Assembly (NCBI GenBank): GCA_020631735.1 | Contig: CM036201.1 | Location: forward strand, 78,530,502 to 78,594,501 | Length of the DNA: 64,000 bases | Origin: Saccharum officinarum | Taxonomy: Eukaryota; Streptophyta; Magnoliopsida; Poales; Poaceae | Reading direction: 5' to 3' | In this document: one piece after another, positions 20,640 through 32,456 of the stretch | How the letters are laid out: every line of letters begins with the position of its first letter | Position numbering within the stretch: the first letter of the stretch is position 1 | Position numbers and translations under genes: made by a program | The notes under the pieces: generated by a model | What the model saw: the letters and a program-made list of their open reading frames with translations, nothing else | What the model was told of the DNA's origin: nothing | The model's database searches: none

Positions 20640-20935
20640 CAAGTACAAATATAGACGCTCAACATGTACGTTCACTCACCCTTATGAACACACGTAAGTA
20701 AATCCTACTCCTATGAACATCTTTGAAAGACTGCCGACACATCTAGAGATTGACGAAGTCATCACAGATGCTTCTCTATTAAGAGGAACGTCGCCTACTA
20801 CTGAAAGCACACCGTTAAATTTGAAAATAAATTCAGAAAAATAGAAGCAGCCGTGTAAGTCGAGGCTTGAACCACAACTGAGGTATGGCTTAGTTCGCCG
20901 GGTCGAAACCCATTTCAACAAATGGCGGAGCCCGG
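20640..20935. repeat. Possible SINE-like repeat
   Basis: The order CCTATGAACATCTTTGAAAGACTG, ATTGACGAAGTCATCACAG and CGAGGCTTGAACCACAACTG resembles dispersed grass repeats with a tRNA-like block near one end. It is recognised from memory only; no A-tail or target duplication was confirmed. Confidence 0.3.
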
Positions 20936-21999
20936 ACAGGTATAGTGACTCAGAAATGAAAATGAAAATTAAAATGAAAGTTTGGCATCTGGACGCCTTC
21001 CACGTGTTTTATTCTGCAATTTTTGTTGCTAACTAATCGTACATCAACTATTTCAGGGAGTACAGATCAACAACGGCTACCACATTGTGCCTACTCTCTT
21101 GGACCGAACAAATAATTGGCCGTCTGCCAGATTCCGTATGCTCCTCTGCGATCCGATATGGCAATGGCCATGTACCGATGTACGTACACACATGGTGATG
21201 GTGTGCTGTGGCACCCACACTGTGCTGCCTGCCTCTGTTTTCAAATCCAGAAAGCAAGCATCACGCGCTGTAGCAGGCAATGTATTTTTCATATCCGGTA
21301 TCCCTTCTATTCTAGTCCTAGTTTAAAACATCTGAACCGCTTTTAAACGATCCTGGTTATTAGCCGTAGCCCTCCATAACAAGAAAACAAACCAACAAAC
21401 ATCAATGGCTTCAAACTATTTCAATTTGGAAAACATACGAGTTATAGTGTAGATTTGTATTAAAATCTATCTTTCACAAAGTCTAGAGAAAGCCAGGGTC
21501 AAATATAAGTTGTCAAAACACACACACACGGGATACCGCTCAAAATCAAATATGACAATAAGTTTTTGTCAAAGGGAGCATTACCTAACGTAAGGAGTGA
21601 TGCATTAGTATCATCGCAGGTGCTTGAACAATGGTGAACAAGACCTTAAAAAAAGATGTGCAGGCGTCCGGACGTCCGACAGAATACGATTCCGTCTGAC
21701 GGTCGTTTCCCGCACACGTCTGCACAACCTGCACCCCCCCCCCCCCGCTAATTCGCCCTGCCTGCATGCGTATCGCGGCGTTGACATTGCCATCTGCCTC
21801 GATTCGACCCGCCCCCATCTGCGCACCCTGCCTCGTCTGTTTGCCCTGCCTCGTCCGCTTGCAAAAAGTAATCAAAATTGACATTTGATATTTTTCCTAG
21901 ATAGTTTACACTCTAAAAAGCTTACACAAAAATTTTCACTATTTTTGGAGCTGTACAAAAAATCTAGTGAAATAAACAAAAACTAACACTATTCATATT
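20936..21999. other. Intergenic, nothing recognised
   Basis: No gene is supported. An 11-C run lies near 21737. Short frames on both strands have no family signature. Confidence 0.35.
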
Positions 22000-23919
22000 T
22001 TTGAAAAAGAAAAACAAAATCTTCATCTCGGGCCGCTTCTCCTCTTCCTTCTTAGCCCGGCCCAGCAGCGCGCGCTCCTTCTCTTCCCGCGGCACGCTCG
22101 CTCGGCCTAGCAACACACGCGCATGCGCGTTCTCGCCGACAAGGTGACCCCACCTGCCATCCCTCTCCTCCCTCTCTCTCTCGCCGCGGTCCGACCACGA
22201 CGGCACGATGGCCGGCCAGCGATCACGACACCGATGACCCAACTAACCTGTCCAACATGATCTACCCCTCCCTGCGAACCGATTACAACTCTTTACACCT
22301 AAGCTCGTATTCCGGTGAACCCTCCCCGACGGCCATGGCGGCTCGGAGGCGACGGCACACGCCGCTCCGGCGAGACAAGCTGGTAACAGTTAAATGGGAC
22401 GGACAGGGAGCACCAGGGGCATACCACGACCACAAATCCGTGATCAGTTGAAGCGGAAGAGCACGGGAGGCAGCTGGCCACGGTGAGGCAGCACAGCAGT
22501 CGTGGCTCACCGGAGAGGAGAAAGAAAGCGGCTACGCGGGCGTCCCGGGCGGAGCAGTTGGTATGAGCGACCGAGGAGGTACGCGGGAGTGAAGCGACCA
22601 TGGTGGAGCGTTTTGCGTGGCTAGTGGTGGCTCGACAGAGGCAACGGCGAGCGGCGGAGCTGGATGGCAGCGATGGCAAAAGCAGAGAAGAAGGAAGAAG
22701 AAGAACGACGGGGTGCTCGGCCTTATAAAGGAGTCTCCAGTGCTGCTCGAAGGCGCGAGCGGGCGAGGTGGCGATCACAGGCGCGACTCGAAGCTGGCCG
22801 AAGGCCACGGCAGCTCGCCGGTGCCCATGCCGCGCGGTGCCCGGCTTTGATTCGCCAGTCACTGTAGCTCCCCCCAAATTTTCAATTTCAAACTGTTTTT
22901 GCCAAATTACTCTCAAAATCATGTAGTAACTTGAAAAAATCTCAAGATATGAAATCTTCAGAATTTCAAGCTCTACAAGTTTTATGTTGAACACTTTTTC
23001 AAATTCGAACTGGATTTTAAAATTCGAGTTTGAAATAAAAAAAGGGACACTTTTTGGAATTTGATAATTTAGAAATTACTTTCAATTTTATGTTGAAACT
23101 TCAAAAACTCAAAATACCAAAGTTATACATCTAGCCAAGACCTACAACTTTGCTATTCAAACCATTTTCAAATTCTGCTTCTATTTTGAAATTTGAGTTT
23201 GGGGATATAAAGGGGTCAAATTTAAAATTTGCTTCTTTTCAAAATTACTCAAGATTTTACACTGAAACCTTGAAAACTCAAAACACCAAACCTGTATCCC
23301 TTGAAAAGATCTACAAACTTTGTTTTAAACTTTTTTTCCCAAATTTTGCTTAGATTTTGAATTATTTAAAAAGGGGTAAAAACAGGGTTTTGGATTTAGG
23401 GTTTTCGGAAGAATTTCAAATTGAAAATTGTTGCTATTTTAATTGGTGAGTATTTAGTGATCAAACCATAACCCAAGGGCATTATTGAGTTAAGCATCAC
23501 ATGTTTGGCCAAATGCCACTCTTGGTTGACCAAATTGACTTTTGAAAATCTTTTAATAATGACCCAAATTTGAATTCAAATTCAAATCGGAAAAACTCGC
23601 GAGAAGTTTTGGATCCCAAATTCAAACTCAAACTTGAATCTTTATTTTATGTGTTGGACTTGAGATCATACCCTACACTTGAAACTAGTGTATAACACAG
23701 TCATACACCTCAAATTACATAGGGCATAAACTAAGTATTTGCGGTGACATTCGAAATTAGGGTTTTCGGTTCGAGTCACACATTTCAGAACCACACCCAA
23801 CCTAAGAATGTAAACTCGTTTTAGTTGATGCACATCATAATTGACCTAATCATGAATGCTTTGCGGTGCAATATGAAGACATGGCAAGTTATTTAGTTAC
23901 TATAACACCAGAGGTGTTA
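22000..23919 (-). mobile_element. LTR abutting truncated pol (boundary at 22 kb approximate)
   Basis: On the minus strand an LTR begins TGTAACACCTCTGGTGTTA at 23919, immediately after the RNase H-coding segment. A TATA box (TTTATAAGGCC, about 22726-22737) lies about 1.2 kb in, with GC-rich leader-like DNA after it. The start resembles that of the LTR at 60957. It differs from the start of the 5' LTR at 32456, so it is probably not the partner LTR of the adjacent internal region. The far end was not located. Confidence 0.5.
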
Positions 23920-25806
23920 CAATCTGCTACCACATTGGCCTTTCCTGAGTGTTAATGAATCTCGAGGTTGTAGTCCTTGATTAACTTCAACAATCTTCTT
24001 TGCCTTAGGTTCAAGTCTGATTGAGTGAAGATATACTTCAAACTCTTGTGATCCATGTAGATTTCACACTTGTTCCCAATGAGATAGTGTCTCCAAATCT
24101 TGAGAGCATGCACTACAGCTGCTAACTCTAAATCATGGGTAGGGTAATTTTGCTCATGAGGTCTAAGCTGCCGGGATGCATAAGCTACAAACTTTCCTCC
24201 TTGCATGAAAACACATCCTAAACCTTGTCTTGAGGCATCACAATATATGATAAAATCTTGGTGAATGTCTGGTAAAGTTAACACTGGTGCTGTTGTCAAT
24301 CTCTTCTTCAATTCTTGGAAACTCTTCTCACATGACTCTGTCCAGGTAAATTTCTTATCTTTTCTGAGAAGCTCTGTCATAGGTCTGGCTATCTTGGAAA
24401 ATCCTTCTATGAACCTTCGGTAATATCCAGTTAATTCAAGAAAACTTTTGACTTCACTAACATTTGTGGGATGTTGCCAATGAGAGACAACTTCCACTTT
24501 CTCAGGGCCCACTGCAACTCCATCACCTATCAGGATATGACCCAGAAATGCAACCTTCTCAAGCCAAAATTCACACTTGCTGAATTCGGCATACAACTTG
24601 TGTCTTCTTAGCTTTTCTAGCACTACTCTCAAGTGTTGCCCATGTTCTTCAGCACTCTTAGAGTAGATAACTATGTCGTCAATAAAGACTACAACAAACC
24701 TATCTAGCTCCTTCATGAATACCTTGTTCATTAGGTTCATGAAATAAGCAGGGACATTAGTTAATCCAAAGAACATCACTGTAAACTCATATTGCCCATA
24801 TCTGGTTACAAAGGCTATTTTGGGAACATCACTGTCCTCGATCTTGAGCTGGTGGTAACCTGATCTCAAATCAATCTTGGAGAAATACTTGGCTCCTTTA
24901 AGCTGATCAAAGAGGTCATCTATTCTTGGTAGGGGATATTATTCTTGATGGTGACTTCATTTAGGGATCTATAATCCACACACATCCTCATGCTTCCATC
25001 TTTCTTCTTTACAAATAAGACTGGGGCTCCCCATGGTGAAGAGCTAGGCCTGATATAACCTTTCTATTGCAATTCTCTCAATTGCTCCTTTAATTCAGCT
25101 AACTCTACAGGGGCCATTCTATCAGGTCTCTTGGCTATGGGAGCAGTCTCAGGGATAAGATCAATGATGAACTTTACATCCCTATCTGGTGGCATTCTAG
25201 GTAGTTCCTTAGGGAATACATCAGGGTATTCTTGCACTACTAGCACTTCTTCTATGGTCCTTGCATCCAAGTTGAAGACCATTGGGCTGACTTTAGATCC
25301 TCGGGTTTGGCATTTCACCTTAATCCCTTCTTGGTTAACTAATGATACTTCCTTGGTTGCATAACTAATAACTCCATTGTGTTGTGTTAACCAATCCATT
25401 TCAAGAATAGCATTTATTCCTTTGGACTTAAGCACTACTAAGTCTGCTAGGAAAACTACCCACTTAAAATGATCCTTACATTTAAACAACCTAGATGACA
25501 TTTGATGTCAGGCCCAGGTGTTCGAGTTATTAGAGGTAACTTTAGTAGTACTGTGGGTATTTTATGCCTCTCAGCAAAACTTGATGTTATGAATAAATGT
25601 GATGCTCCAGAATCAAACAATACTGTTGCAAGTACTGAATTGACTAAGAACTCACCAAGTATCACTCCTAAAGCAGTCTGAGCATCCTGAGCATGAATGT
25701 GGTTGACACAAGCTCGACCATAAGATTGTTGAGGTTGCTTCACCATCTGGCTATTGTTGGTGGTGTTGGTGGTGTTGCGAGGGAAACCCCAGTTGGCTCC
25801 AGACAC
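23920..25806 (-). pseudogene. Ty3/gypsy pol (PR-RT-RH), truncated and frameshifted
   Basis: On the minus strand the order is protease (LFDSGASHLFIT, about 25610), the link to reverse transcriptase (MDWLTQHNGVIS; DVKFIIDLIPETAPI), the RT core with the catalytic [12 protein letters not shown] (about 24690), and RNase H with [10 protein letters not shown] and DHKSLKYIF. There is a frame change near 25460-25500, a stop near 25062, a further frameshift near 24940 and a stop at 23952. The sequence ends at KANVVAD, where integrase should follow, and meets an LTR start directly. No integrase is present on either side. The RT type suggests a Del/Tekay-like chromovirus; this is inference. Confidence 0.88.
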
Positions 25807-25859
25807 TGCAGGTCTTGGTCCATTAACAGTGTGGGACTGGATGGATACTATTGGGTTGT

Positions 25860-26939
25860 TCTTATAAAGACAGTTGGCGACGTAGTGTCCAGTCTCATGG
25901 CAATGAAAGCAAGCTTTGCTGTTGTTAGTGACTTGACTAGTGCTGTTCGGCTGAGTCTTACCATAATTCTGATTTTGATAAGTTATCTTGGGCTGATATG
26001 ATGGCTGCAGCTGGTTAGAGGCACTTGCGGGAGAGCAAAACTACATTGGGGCTTGAGTTCGCTGGCTTGGTTGGCTAAATATTTTCTGCCTCTGGGATCT
26101 AACTCCTTGAACTTTGCGCTCTAGGAACTTGCGTTTGTTTTCCTTCCTTTCTTCAGTCTTGGCCACATCAGTCAGAATGGTTCTGTTCATCAAGGTGTTG
26201 AAGTCTGGATAGATCTATGGGGTCATAAGAGTCCTCAACTCACATGTCAGTCCTTCTATGAACTTTGTCTGCTTCTTGGCATTTGTGTTGATTAATTCTG
26301 GGCCATAGCGAGATAACTCAGTGAATTGGAAGATGTATTCACTCAGAGTTTTGTTTCCCTGCTTCAAGTTGCGAAATTCATCAGCCTTCAACTTCATGAT
26401 TCCATCTGGAATGTGTACTGGCGGAATTCTTCCATAAATTCTTGCCATGTGATAGTATTGGCATTGTCCACAGCTCCACTATAGGCTTTCCACCATGAAA
26501 GGGCTATTCCTGTCAGCTAGTGAGTTGCTAACAGAACTCTATCCCTTCCATTGCAGTGGATTGTGTCCAACTTCCTTTCAACGACCTTAAGCCAATCATC
26601 TGCTTCCATGGGGTTGTCAGATCCAGCAAAGGTGGGTGGCTTAAGCCTCATGAACTCAGTCATTTTGTCCTAGACTCCAGCTCCACGGTTGTTCCTAGGG
26701 TGGTTCATGCCTTGGGCTAAAGTCTCCAAAAGGTGGGTTTGAGTTGCCATGACTTGTGCTAAGTCAATTGCTAGAGGAGGGGGCAACTCATCTTCTCCAT
26801 TATGGTTCTCAGTCTGACTCACTTCATCTTTATGGACACCATCAGCATTTGCATTGGCTTGACTATCAACTGGATTTTGACTTTGCCTGCTAGCTGCACG
26901 ACCACTTGGTTGGGAGCGAGTTGCTGGCTTGGGAGGCAT
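25860..26939 (-). pseudogene. Ty3/gypsy gag, broken
   Basis: It starts MPPKPATRSQPSGRAASRQ at 26939 and has a stop near 26667. It continues MTEFMRLKPPTFAGSDNP and then the retrotransposon gag core (FRNLKQGNKTLSEYIFQF, about 26340) to a stop at 26216. Further on is a zinc knuckle CFHCHETGHYVANC (about 25873-25914) with perfect CX2CX4HX4C spacing. Gag binds element RNA and builds particles; this copy is disrupted. Confidence 0.85.
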
Positions 26940-27149
26940 CTGTTGGTTGAGATGAGGAGAAAAGCATTAGATAATTGTTAGATCTATTGAGTGATGTTTT
27001 TTATTAAGGCGTTATATTTTTTTAAAAAAGGTGCAAATTTTTAAGACTTGCTATCCCATAAGGAAACACACGTAGAGCACTCAATTAGCACAACCAGCAA
27101 TCATAAATATATATTTTGAATAGGAGGGTGGTTTATAACATAATAAAAA

Positions 27150-28308
27150 CTAGTAGAAATGCCCCGCGCGTTGCTGTGGGTCTGAAGTAGAAATATAAAT
27201 AAGTTAGACTAAGGATTAGAAGATGTATATGTATAGATGCATTAGCACAATTATGCAGATTCTATCGATTGGCATATAGGTTTCATCAGAAGATTTTGTG
27301 TTACTTTTTTTTAAAAAAAAACTTGTTGCTACTATAGCACATTGTTTTTCTCATTCTCTTAGCTTTTGCTTAACTTGTCCTTACAAGATTTCTGATTCTC
27401 TTGTTAGACTTTGGACCTGTCCACAAATCAAATATAGATCGCCCAAATCTCATCCACCCTCACCCCTCACCCCTACTATACCTGAGGGTTATCCCCCGTC
27501 CCAAAAGTTCTAGGAGTTTTTCTTCACAAAATCATACATGTTTCGGAGGACCACATGTAATCCATATGATTTGCAGTTTTGTTAGTTTTTTGCTTAGAAA
27601 CGGTAGTTTTGCTAGGCTTTGCTTAGAAGCGGTTTAAATATTTGCAAAAAAAGTTATAAAAATGTATCCATGTGGGATCTTGTTTTGAAGAGTTCATTGC
27701 AAGGAACACCATGGTGTAATTGGATTTTAATTACGATACTTGGTTTAGGTGCTATGACTTTTTTTCTATTTCAAAAGAAATAGCCAGTGGGGAGATAAAT
27801 GGGGCTTAGTGGGCGCATGATGTCACTTAGTGGGCGGATGACATCACTTTTCAGGATTGGACCAATGAGAAGCTAGAGAATAGGTTAGTTGGAGTTTGCT
27901 TTGTAGGAGTTTTCCTTCACAAAATCATACATGTTTCGAAGGACCACATATAATCCATATGATTTGCAGTTTGGCTAGTTTTTTGTTTAGAAACAATAGT
28001 TTTGCTAGGCTTTACTTAGAAGCAGTTTAAATGTTTGTAAAAAAGTTATTGAAATATATCCATGTGGTATCTTGTTTTGAAGAGTTTATTGCAAGGAACA
28101 CCATGGTGCAATTGGATTTTAATTATGATACTTGGTTTAGGTGCTATGACTTTGTTTCTATTTCAAAAGAAATAGCCAGTGGGGAGATAAATGGGGTTTA
28201 GTGGACGCATGATGTCACTCAGTGGGCGGATGACATCACTTTTTAGGATTGGACCAATGAGAAGCTAGAGAATAGGTTAGTGGGAGTTTGCTTTATTAGA
28301 AGTATAGA
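27150..28308 (-). mobile_element. Non-autonomous Helitron in the gypsy leader
   Basis: On the minus strand it starts TCTATACTTCTAATAAAG at 28308, preceded by A. It ends CCACAGCAACGCGCGGGGC, a short tail and CTAG at 27150, followed by T. Insertion between A and T and both termini match grass Hel1-type Helitrons. It has no RepHel gene. Nearly 70% of it is a tandem duplication (27511-28295). It lies between gag and the upstream ORF of the host retroelement. Confidence 0.7.
27511..28295 (-). repeat. 393-bp tandem duplication inside the Helitron
   Basis: Units 27511-27903 and 27904-28295 are collinear and differ by scattered substitutions. Both carry CACAAAATCATACATGTTTCG, AGGAACACCATGGTG, AATAGCCAGTGGGGAGATAA, paired TGATGTCACT/GATGACATCACT sites and AGGATTGGACCAATGAGAAG. 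The last holds a CCAAT box next to its near-complement. No coding frame is conserved. Confidence 0.9.
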
Positions 28309-28329
28309 TATATGTGTGCTAGAATACGA

Positions 28330-29400
28330 TTCATCTCCTTTGAGGTAACAAAAGCGAAGTAACCCTCACTTCCCCAAGATAAAAGGAGGAACTGGATACA
28401 ACTAATCTTCAACTTCCTCAAACTGAATGGCTTTATTCCCTTGGTGTTTGAGAAGGATCATTCTTCCGTCATCTGTGGTTCTTCTTTTGGACTAAGAGGC
28501 GGGTCACCGTCATCTTTTGGTGGTGGCTGGGTGAGGGGGGGATTTCTTCTTCCTTAGACTCCAACTCTGAAGCTTCATGAGAGGTTGCTGTGAGTGGGAG
28601 AGCTGATGGCCCTTCAATCGCCAATTTTTTTCCTATCTTTAGGGGCATGATTGGGATCCCTTCCAAGATTATGGGCTCTTAGTCTTCCAAAGCTAGCATT
28701 CTTCTCTTAGCCCTTGTGACAAGGTAGACATCTTTCAACTCCTGGGCATGGCGATCCTCAACTTTCTTCATGGCTTCAGAAATGGCAGTTTCACGACTCT
28801 CGGCTACAGCTGCTTGGACCTAAGCTTCTACAAGCTGCACATGGAGCTTTCTAACCAAGATCTCAGCTTCTTCCACATGGTGGATGCACTTCCTCAACTC
28901 TAAGGCTTGTTTGTCATATTGCTCGTCTAGAGCAAGTAGCTAGGTGGTCATGAATACCACAGTTGAGTCATCCTCGAGTGAATAACGTCCCTATAAGATG
29001 TCCATGTGGGTCCTCCAAACTGGTCGGTCTCTTTCTCGGGTGGAAAGAATCTCATGGGTGTATGGGCAATGGGATTCTCGTAGGTTTGGCATAGGTACCT
29101 CAAGACTTTGCGAGCGGCAGCTTGATATGTATCTTCAAACCAAAATCCGATCGCAGTTATACTCCATGCTTCAGCTATATCAGGGAAGTCCTCACTTTTT
29201 CCGACATACATGGTAACTTCACACCGTTCTGTTTCATGCTCTATGTATTCTCTGCCTTCATATTCCGGATGACCCTTGATTCCCAGCCTTTGCATGGTAG
29301 CATACAAGAGCTTAGGAAAGCCTTCGACACTTAGACAATAGTTACTGTCTAAACTCCTTCTACCATCTGAGAGAAGTAGATAAGAGTAAATATTTTCCAA
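28330..29400 (-). pseudogene. Extra ORF between PBS and gag of the gypsy element
   Basis: On the minus strand an ORF opens MENIYSYLLLSDGRRSLD at 29400 and encodes 150 residues, including GIKGHPEYEGREYIEHE, CEVTMYVGKSEDFPD and AARKVLRYLCQTYENP, to a stop at 28948. Related coding-like sequence goes on, with breaks, to about 28330 (28666-28469 reads KLAIEGPSALPL and is acidic and serine-rich). I recall similar uncharacterised proteins in grass retroelements but no function or domain. It lies just inside the primer-binding site, where most gypsy elements have only leader. Confidence 0.55.
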
Positions 29401-29493
29401 ATTAAGGAGAGAGGGTAAAAACTTTTTAGAAAATATTTTTGTATGTAAAATACTGATCCAGAAAGCCTAAGGTCGTGTGCTACAGCCAACTAC

Positions 29494-29506
29494 GGCTTTA
29501 ATACCA
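29494..29506 (-). other. Primer-binding site of minus-strand gypsy element
   Basis: The minus strand reads TGGTATTAAAGCC, two changes from the initiator tRNA-Met complement TGGTATCAGAGCC, starting 2 nt after the LTR end. Confidence 0.7.
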
Positions 29507-29508
29507 CC

Positions 29509-32456
29509 TGAAGCGCCCGTGGTTAACCAGGAACTCAAATTTAATACAATACTAGTCCTAGAAGGCTAGTAACACATTTATTACATTAGATAAGTCTCAG
29601 TGCAATAGTCTCGACAAGCGTGGATAATGAAGACATGCCACGATTAAAAGTAACCACAACACAATACAGGTCCAACATACCTAGAAAGAGGTCTCGCTAA
29701 TACATATCATCTGACAGATCCCAATACCACTGGCTTAGTTGGGTGCAGACATGACCTTACTCGTACGCCACGTCAGTGTTGAAGTTCGGATCTTCTTCTA
29801 TTCAACAAAGCAAGGGTGAGTACAAAGTACTCAGCAAATCCAACCCTACCCTACGGAATGGGATAACAGTATATGCATATGGGTAAATTAAGGATAACGC
29901 TTGGTTTATTTGCATAAAGCTATCTTTTTACACATGCAAGGTTTCATTAATAAATACCTTTGCAAAAGACATATATTCTCTCTATATAATAATATTTCTG
30001 AAAAAGGGGTTGGTCATAATTTTAAGTGTTGTTGAACCCTTGCTCCCGCAACATATGGCAGACAACCATTCATTTCTAAAATCACACTCACTCTCATGTT
30101 TTCACTCATCCCAACCCATCTAGTTGTTGAAACCAAACCATAACTCGTCCGATACCGCGGACACGTGTATCCGGATAAATTTTACACTCTACAGAGGTTG
30201 TACACTTTCCCCACAAGTAGGATACCGTAGCTTAACACCGTCGTGCAAGCACTGATCCATCGAAGCCATTACCCTTCATAGCTAAGTAATGACGCTCATC
30301 ACGGGAACACTAAGGCCGCATCTCATAATACAATAATTTACAGAGCTATTTACATTTCATACAATATTCATCAATTTTCACATACATCTCTTAGTGTCCC
30401 GTTGCACACCTGCCTCCAGGTGATTGCCATACCAACTAAAGGGATTTAGACTAAGCCTTTCCCATGCAAGGCGAGTGGTTGTACGAAAATGAGTTAGGCA
30501 AGATGAATCATCAACTCAGTCTTTAATCGAGACAAGGCGGATATCTTCATGCTTAACCACAAAAGTTACAAGCCCTAACACCACGGCATCCCACAAAAGA
30601 AACACCGATCCGCCCCATCTCTAGGGTAATCACCATCTATAACTTGTTCATTAACCCTTTCATAATACCCACAATTCATTTTCCCAACTCACACAATTTT
30701 GCATTTAAAATCATTGCATTTGAGAAAAATATATGATAAGTATCCATGATGAATATCAAGTCCTAAGCATACTAAATAATAATATTTTATCATAGAATAT
30801 TATTTGTTTCTAAGTTTGAACAAGACAATTATCAGGTAATATCAATTTAAGGATGGCTATTCAAACGGATTTGATCTAAACAACGAAAATACTTCATACG
30901 TATAACGTACATGCAATATTTAAAACAGCTTCTACGAGTTATGTTTAAAAATAGGATCAACATACATTAAAGGGGAATAGGTTGGACTTGCCTTCGTCGG
31001 CGTCCTCGGCAAACTCCTGCTGACCATCCAGATCCTCGGCGTCGAACTCGCGGTACTCACCTCCGACGTCCTTGTTCTCTAGCTCGTTCACTCCGTCAGC
31101 TAAAAATACACAATGAGCGCAACAGGCAAACAAGCATAGATAAATAATCACATAAATTTAAATGAGCTCTAAAAAACATGAAATTTATATGGGGGATAGA
31201 TCATGATTTTAGATCAATTTAGAAAGAATAATATTTAGAATCGGAGTTGGCATGCAGCTGTGCAAGATGGTCAAAATTTAATCACGCAAAAAAGAATAAT
31301 GCGCGATTAAGGAATGGGTGATCACGTGGGCATTTGGCTTAGCTGGCAGTGCATGGTGTATGCTGTGCGTGTGCTATTTGGATGGAGTTGTAGCTTAGGA
31401 CCTACATGTCACACACACATATATGGGAAGGGAGAGAGAAAAGCTAGCAAGGGTCTTCTTCTTGCTTCCTGCATGGACGACGCTATGGTTAAGCTCGTCG
31501 AGCTTGGGAATGGTTCGGCACAGGCAAAGGAAAGGAGAGAAAGTATAGAGGAGACCACAGGGAGAGAGAAGAGCAAGGAAATGCTCATGGGCTGCTCACC
31601 TCGTCTTGCGACGACGATCGAGTCCGGCTCGTGCGCACGGCCGTATACGGTATACGCGAGACAAGTGAAGCGAGAACAAGCAAGCAAGTGGCGAGCTGAG
31701 CATGCTGCTGCAGGAGAGCAACCCGGCATGCCTTTTTATAGGCCGAGACGTGAGTTGTGCCACAACTTGCTTTTGGTGTCCTTTCGCATGCAACAATGGT
31801 GCTGAGAGGACGGTGGATGGTGGTGGGAGGTGCGGCGTGTAGCGAGGCGACGGTGCCTAATTTACATGCATGATCGGTGCCTAATTTATACGTATGCATG
31901 AGCTATCTGTATGTGTGTATGTGTGTTTGCACTGCTGACACTTGTTTGCTTGTGCTTTGCATGCTGGTGATACATGCATGCTGTCTGTTTGCCTTGCTTG
32001 TTTGTGTGGTAGATGGTAAAAGTGGATGTTGTCTCAATAGGTGCTTTGTCTTGCTTCATTTGCTGCGTATATACGAATGTGCTGTGGCCATGCATGGAGA
32101 AGAAAGATGGAGGGAAAGCTGGGAGGTGGGACCCGCTGTCGTGGCGGCGTGCGAGCTGCCGCAGTTGGCGAGGGGGTCCGAGCGTGGGTGCGCTGCGACG
32201 GCGATGGTGGTGGGGTCGGCGCACACGTCGTTGTCGGGCAGCGGGCGAAGCGAGCGAGCGAGAGAGAGATGGGGAACGGACGAGTGATGCCAATGCCACA
32301 GTGCATGATAAATTAAAGAGAGGTAGCTAGGATGGATATAATATGGACAAGATTTGGAAGGATATAGAGCTCAGATGACTTATGGTTTTTAAAATGCATT
32401 TGAAAATAATTTTTAAATACGAGTGATTTTTGAATGTGGATTTTTGGGATGTTACA
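29509..32456 (-). mobile_element. 5' LTR (about 2.95 kb) of the gypsy element
   Basis: On the minus strand it begins TGTAACATCCCAAAAATCC at 32456 and ends ACGGGCGCTTCA at 29509, just before the primer-binding site. A TATA box (31740-31731) places U3 at about 0.7 kb and R-U5 at about 2.2 kb. An AATAAA lies near the distal end (about 29576). The region 31151-30957 holds a 64-residue acidic frame of no known function. No matching 3' LTR is in the window. Confidence 0.7.
31731..31740 (-). promoter_or_regulatory. TATA box in gypsy LTR
   Basis: The minus strand reads TATAAAAAGG inside GGCCTATAAAAAGGCATG, a good core promoter for the LTR transcript. Confidence 0.6.

Noticed and set aside
22299..22994. 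231-residue minus-strand frame
   Set aside because: It lies in the presumed LTR downstream of its TATA box, has no family motif, and is Ser/Ala/Arg-rich as expected from GC-rich leader.
31314..32330. Several frames of 90-163 residues on both strands
   Set aside because: All lie inside the long LTR, overlap each other in many frames and show no recognisable domain.
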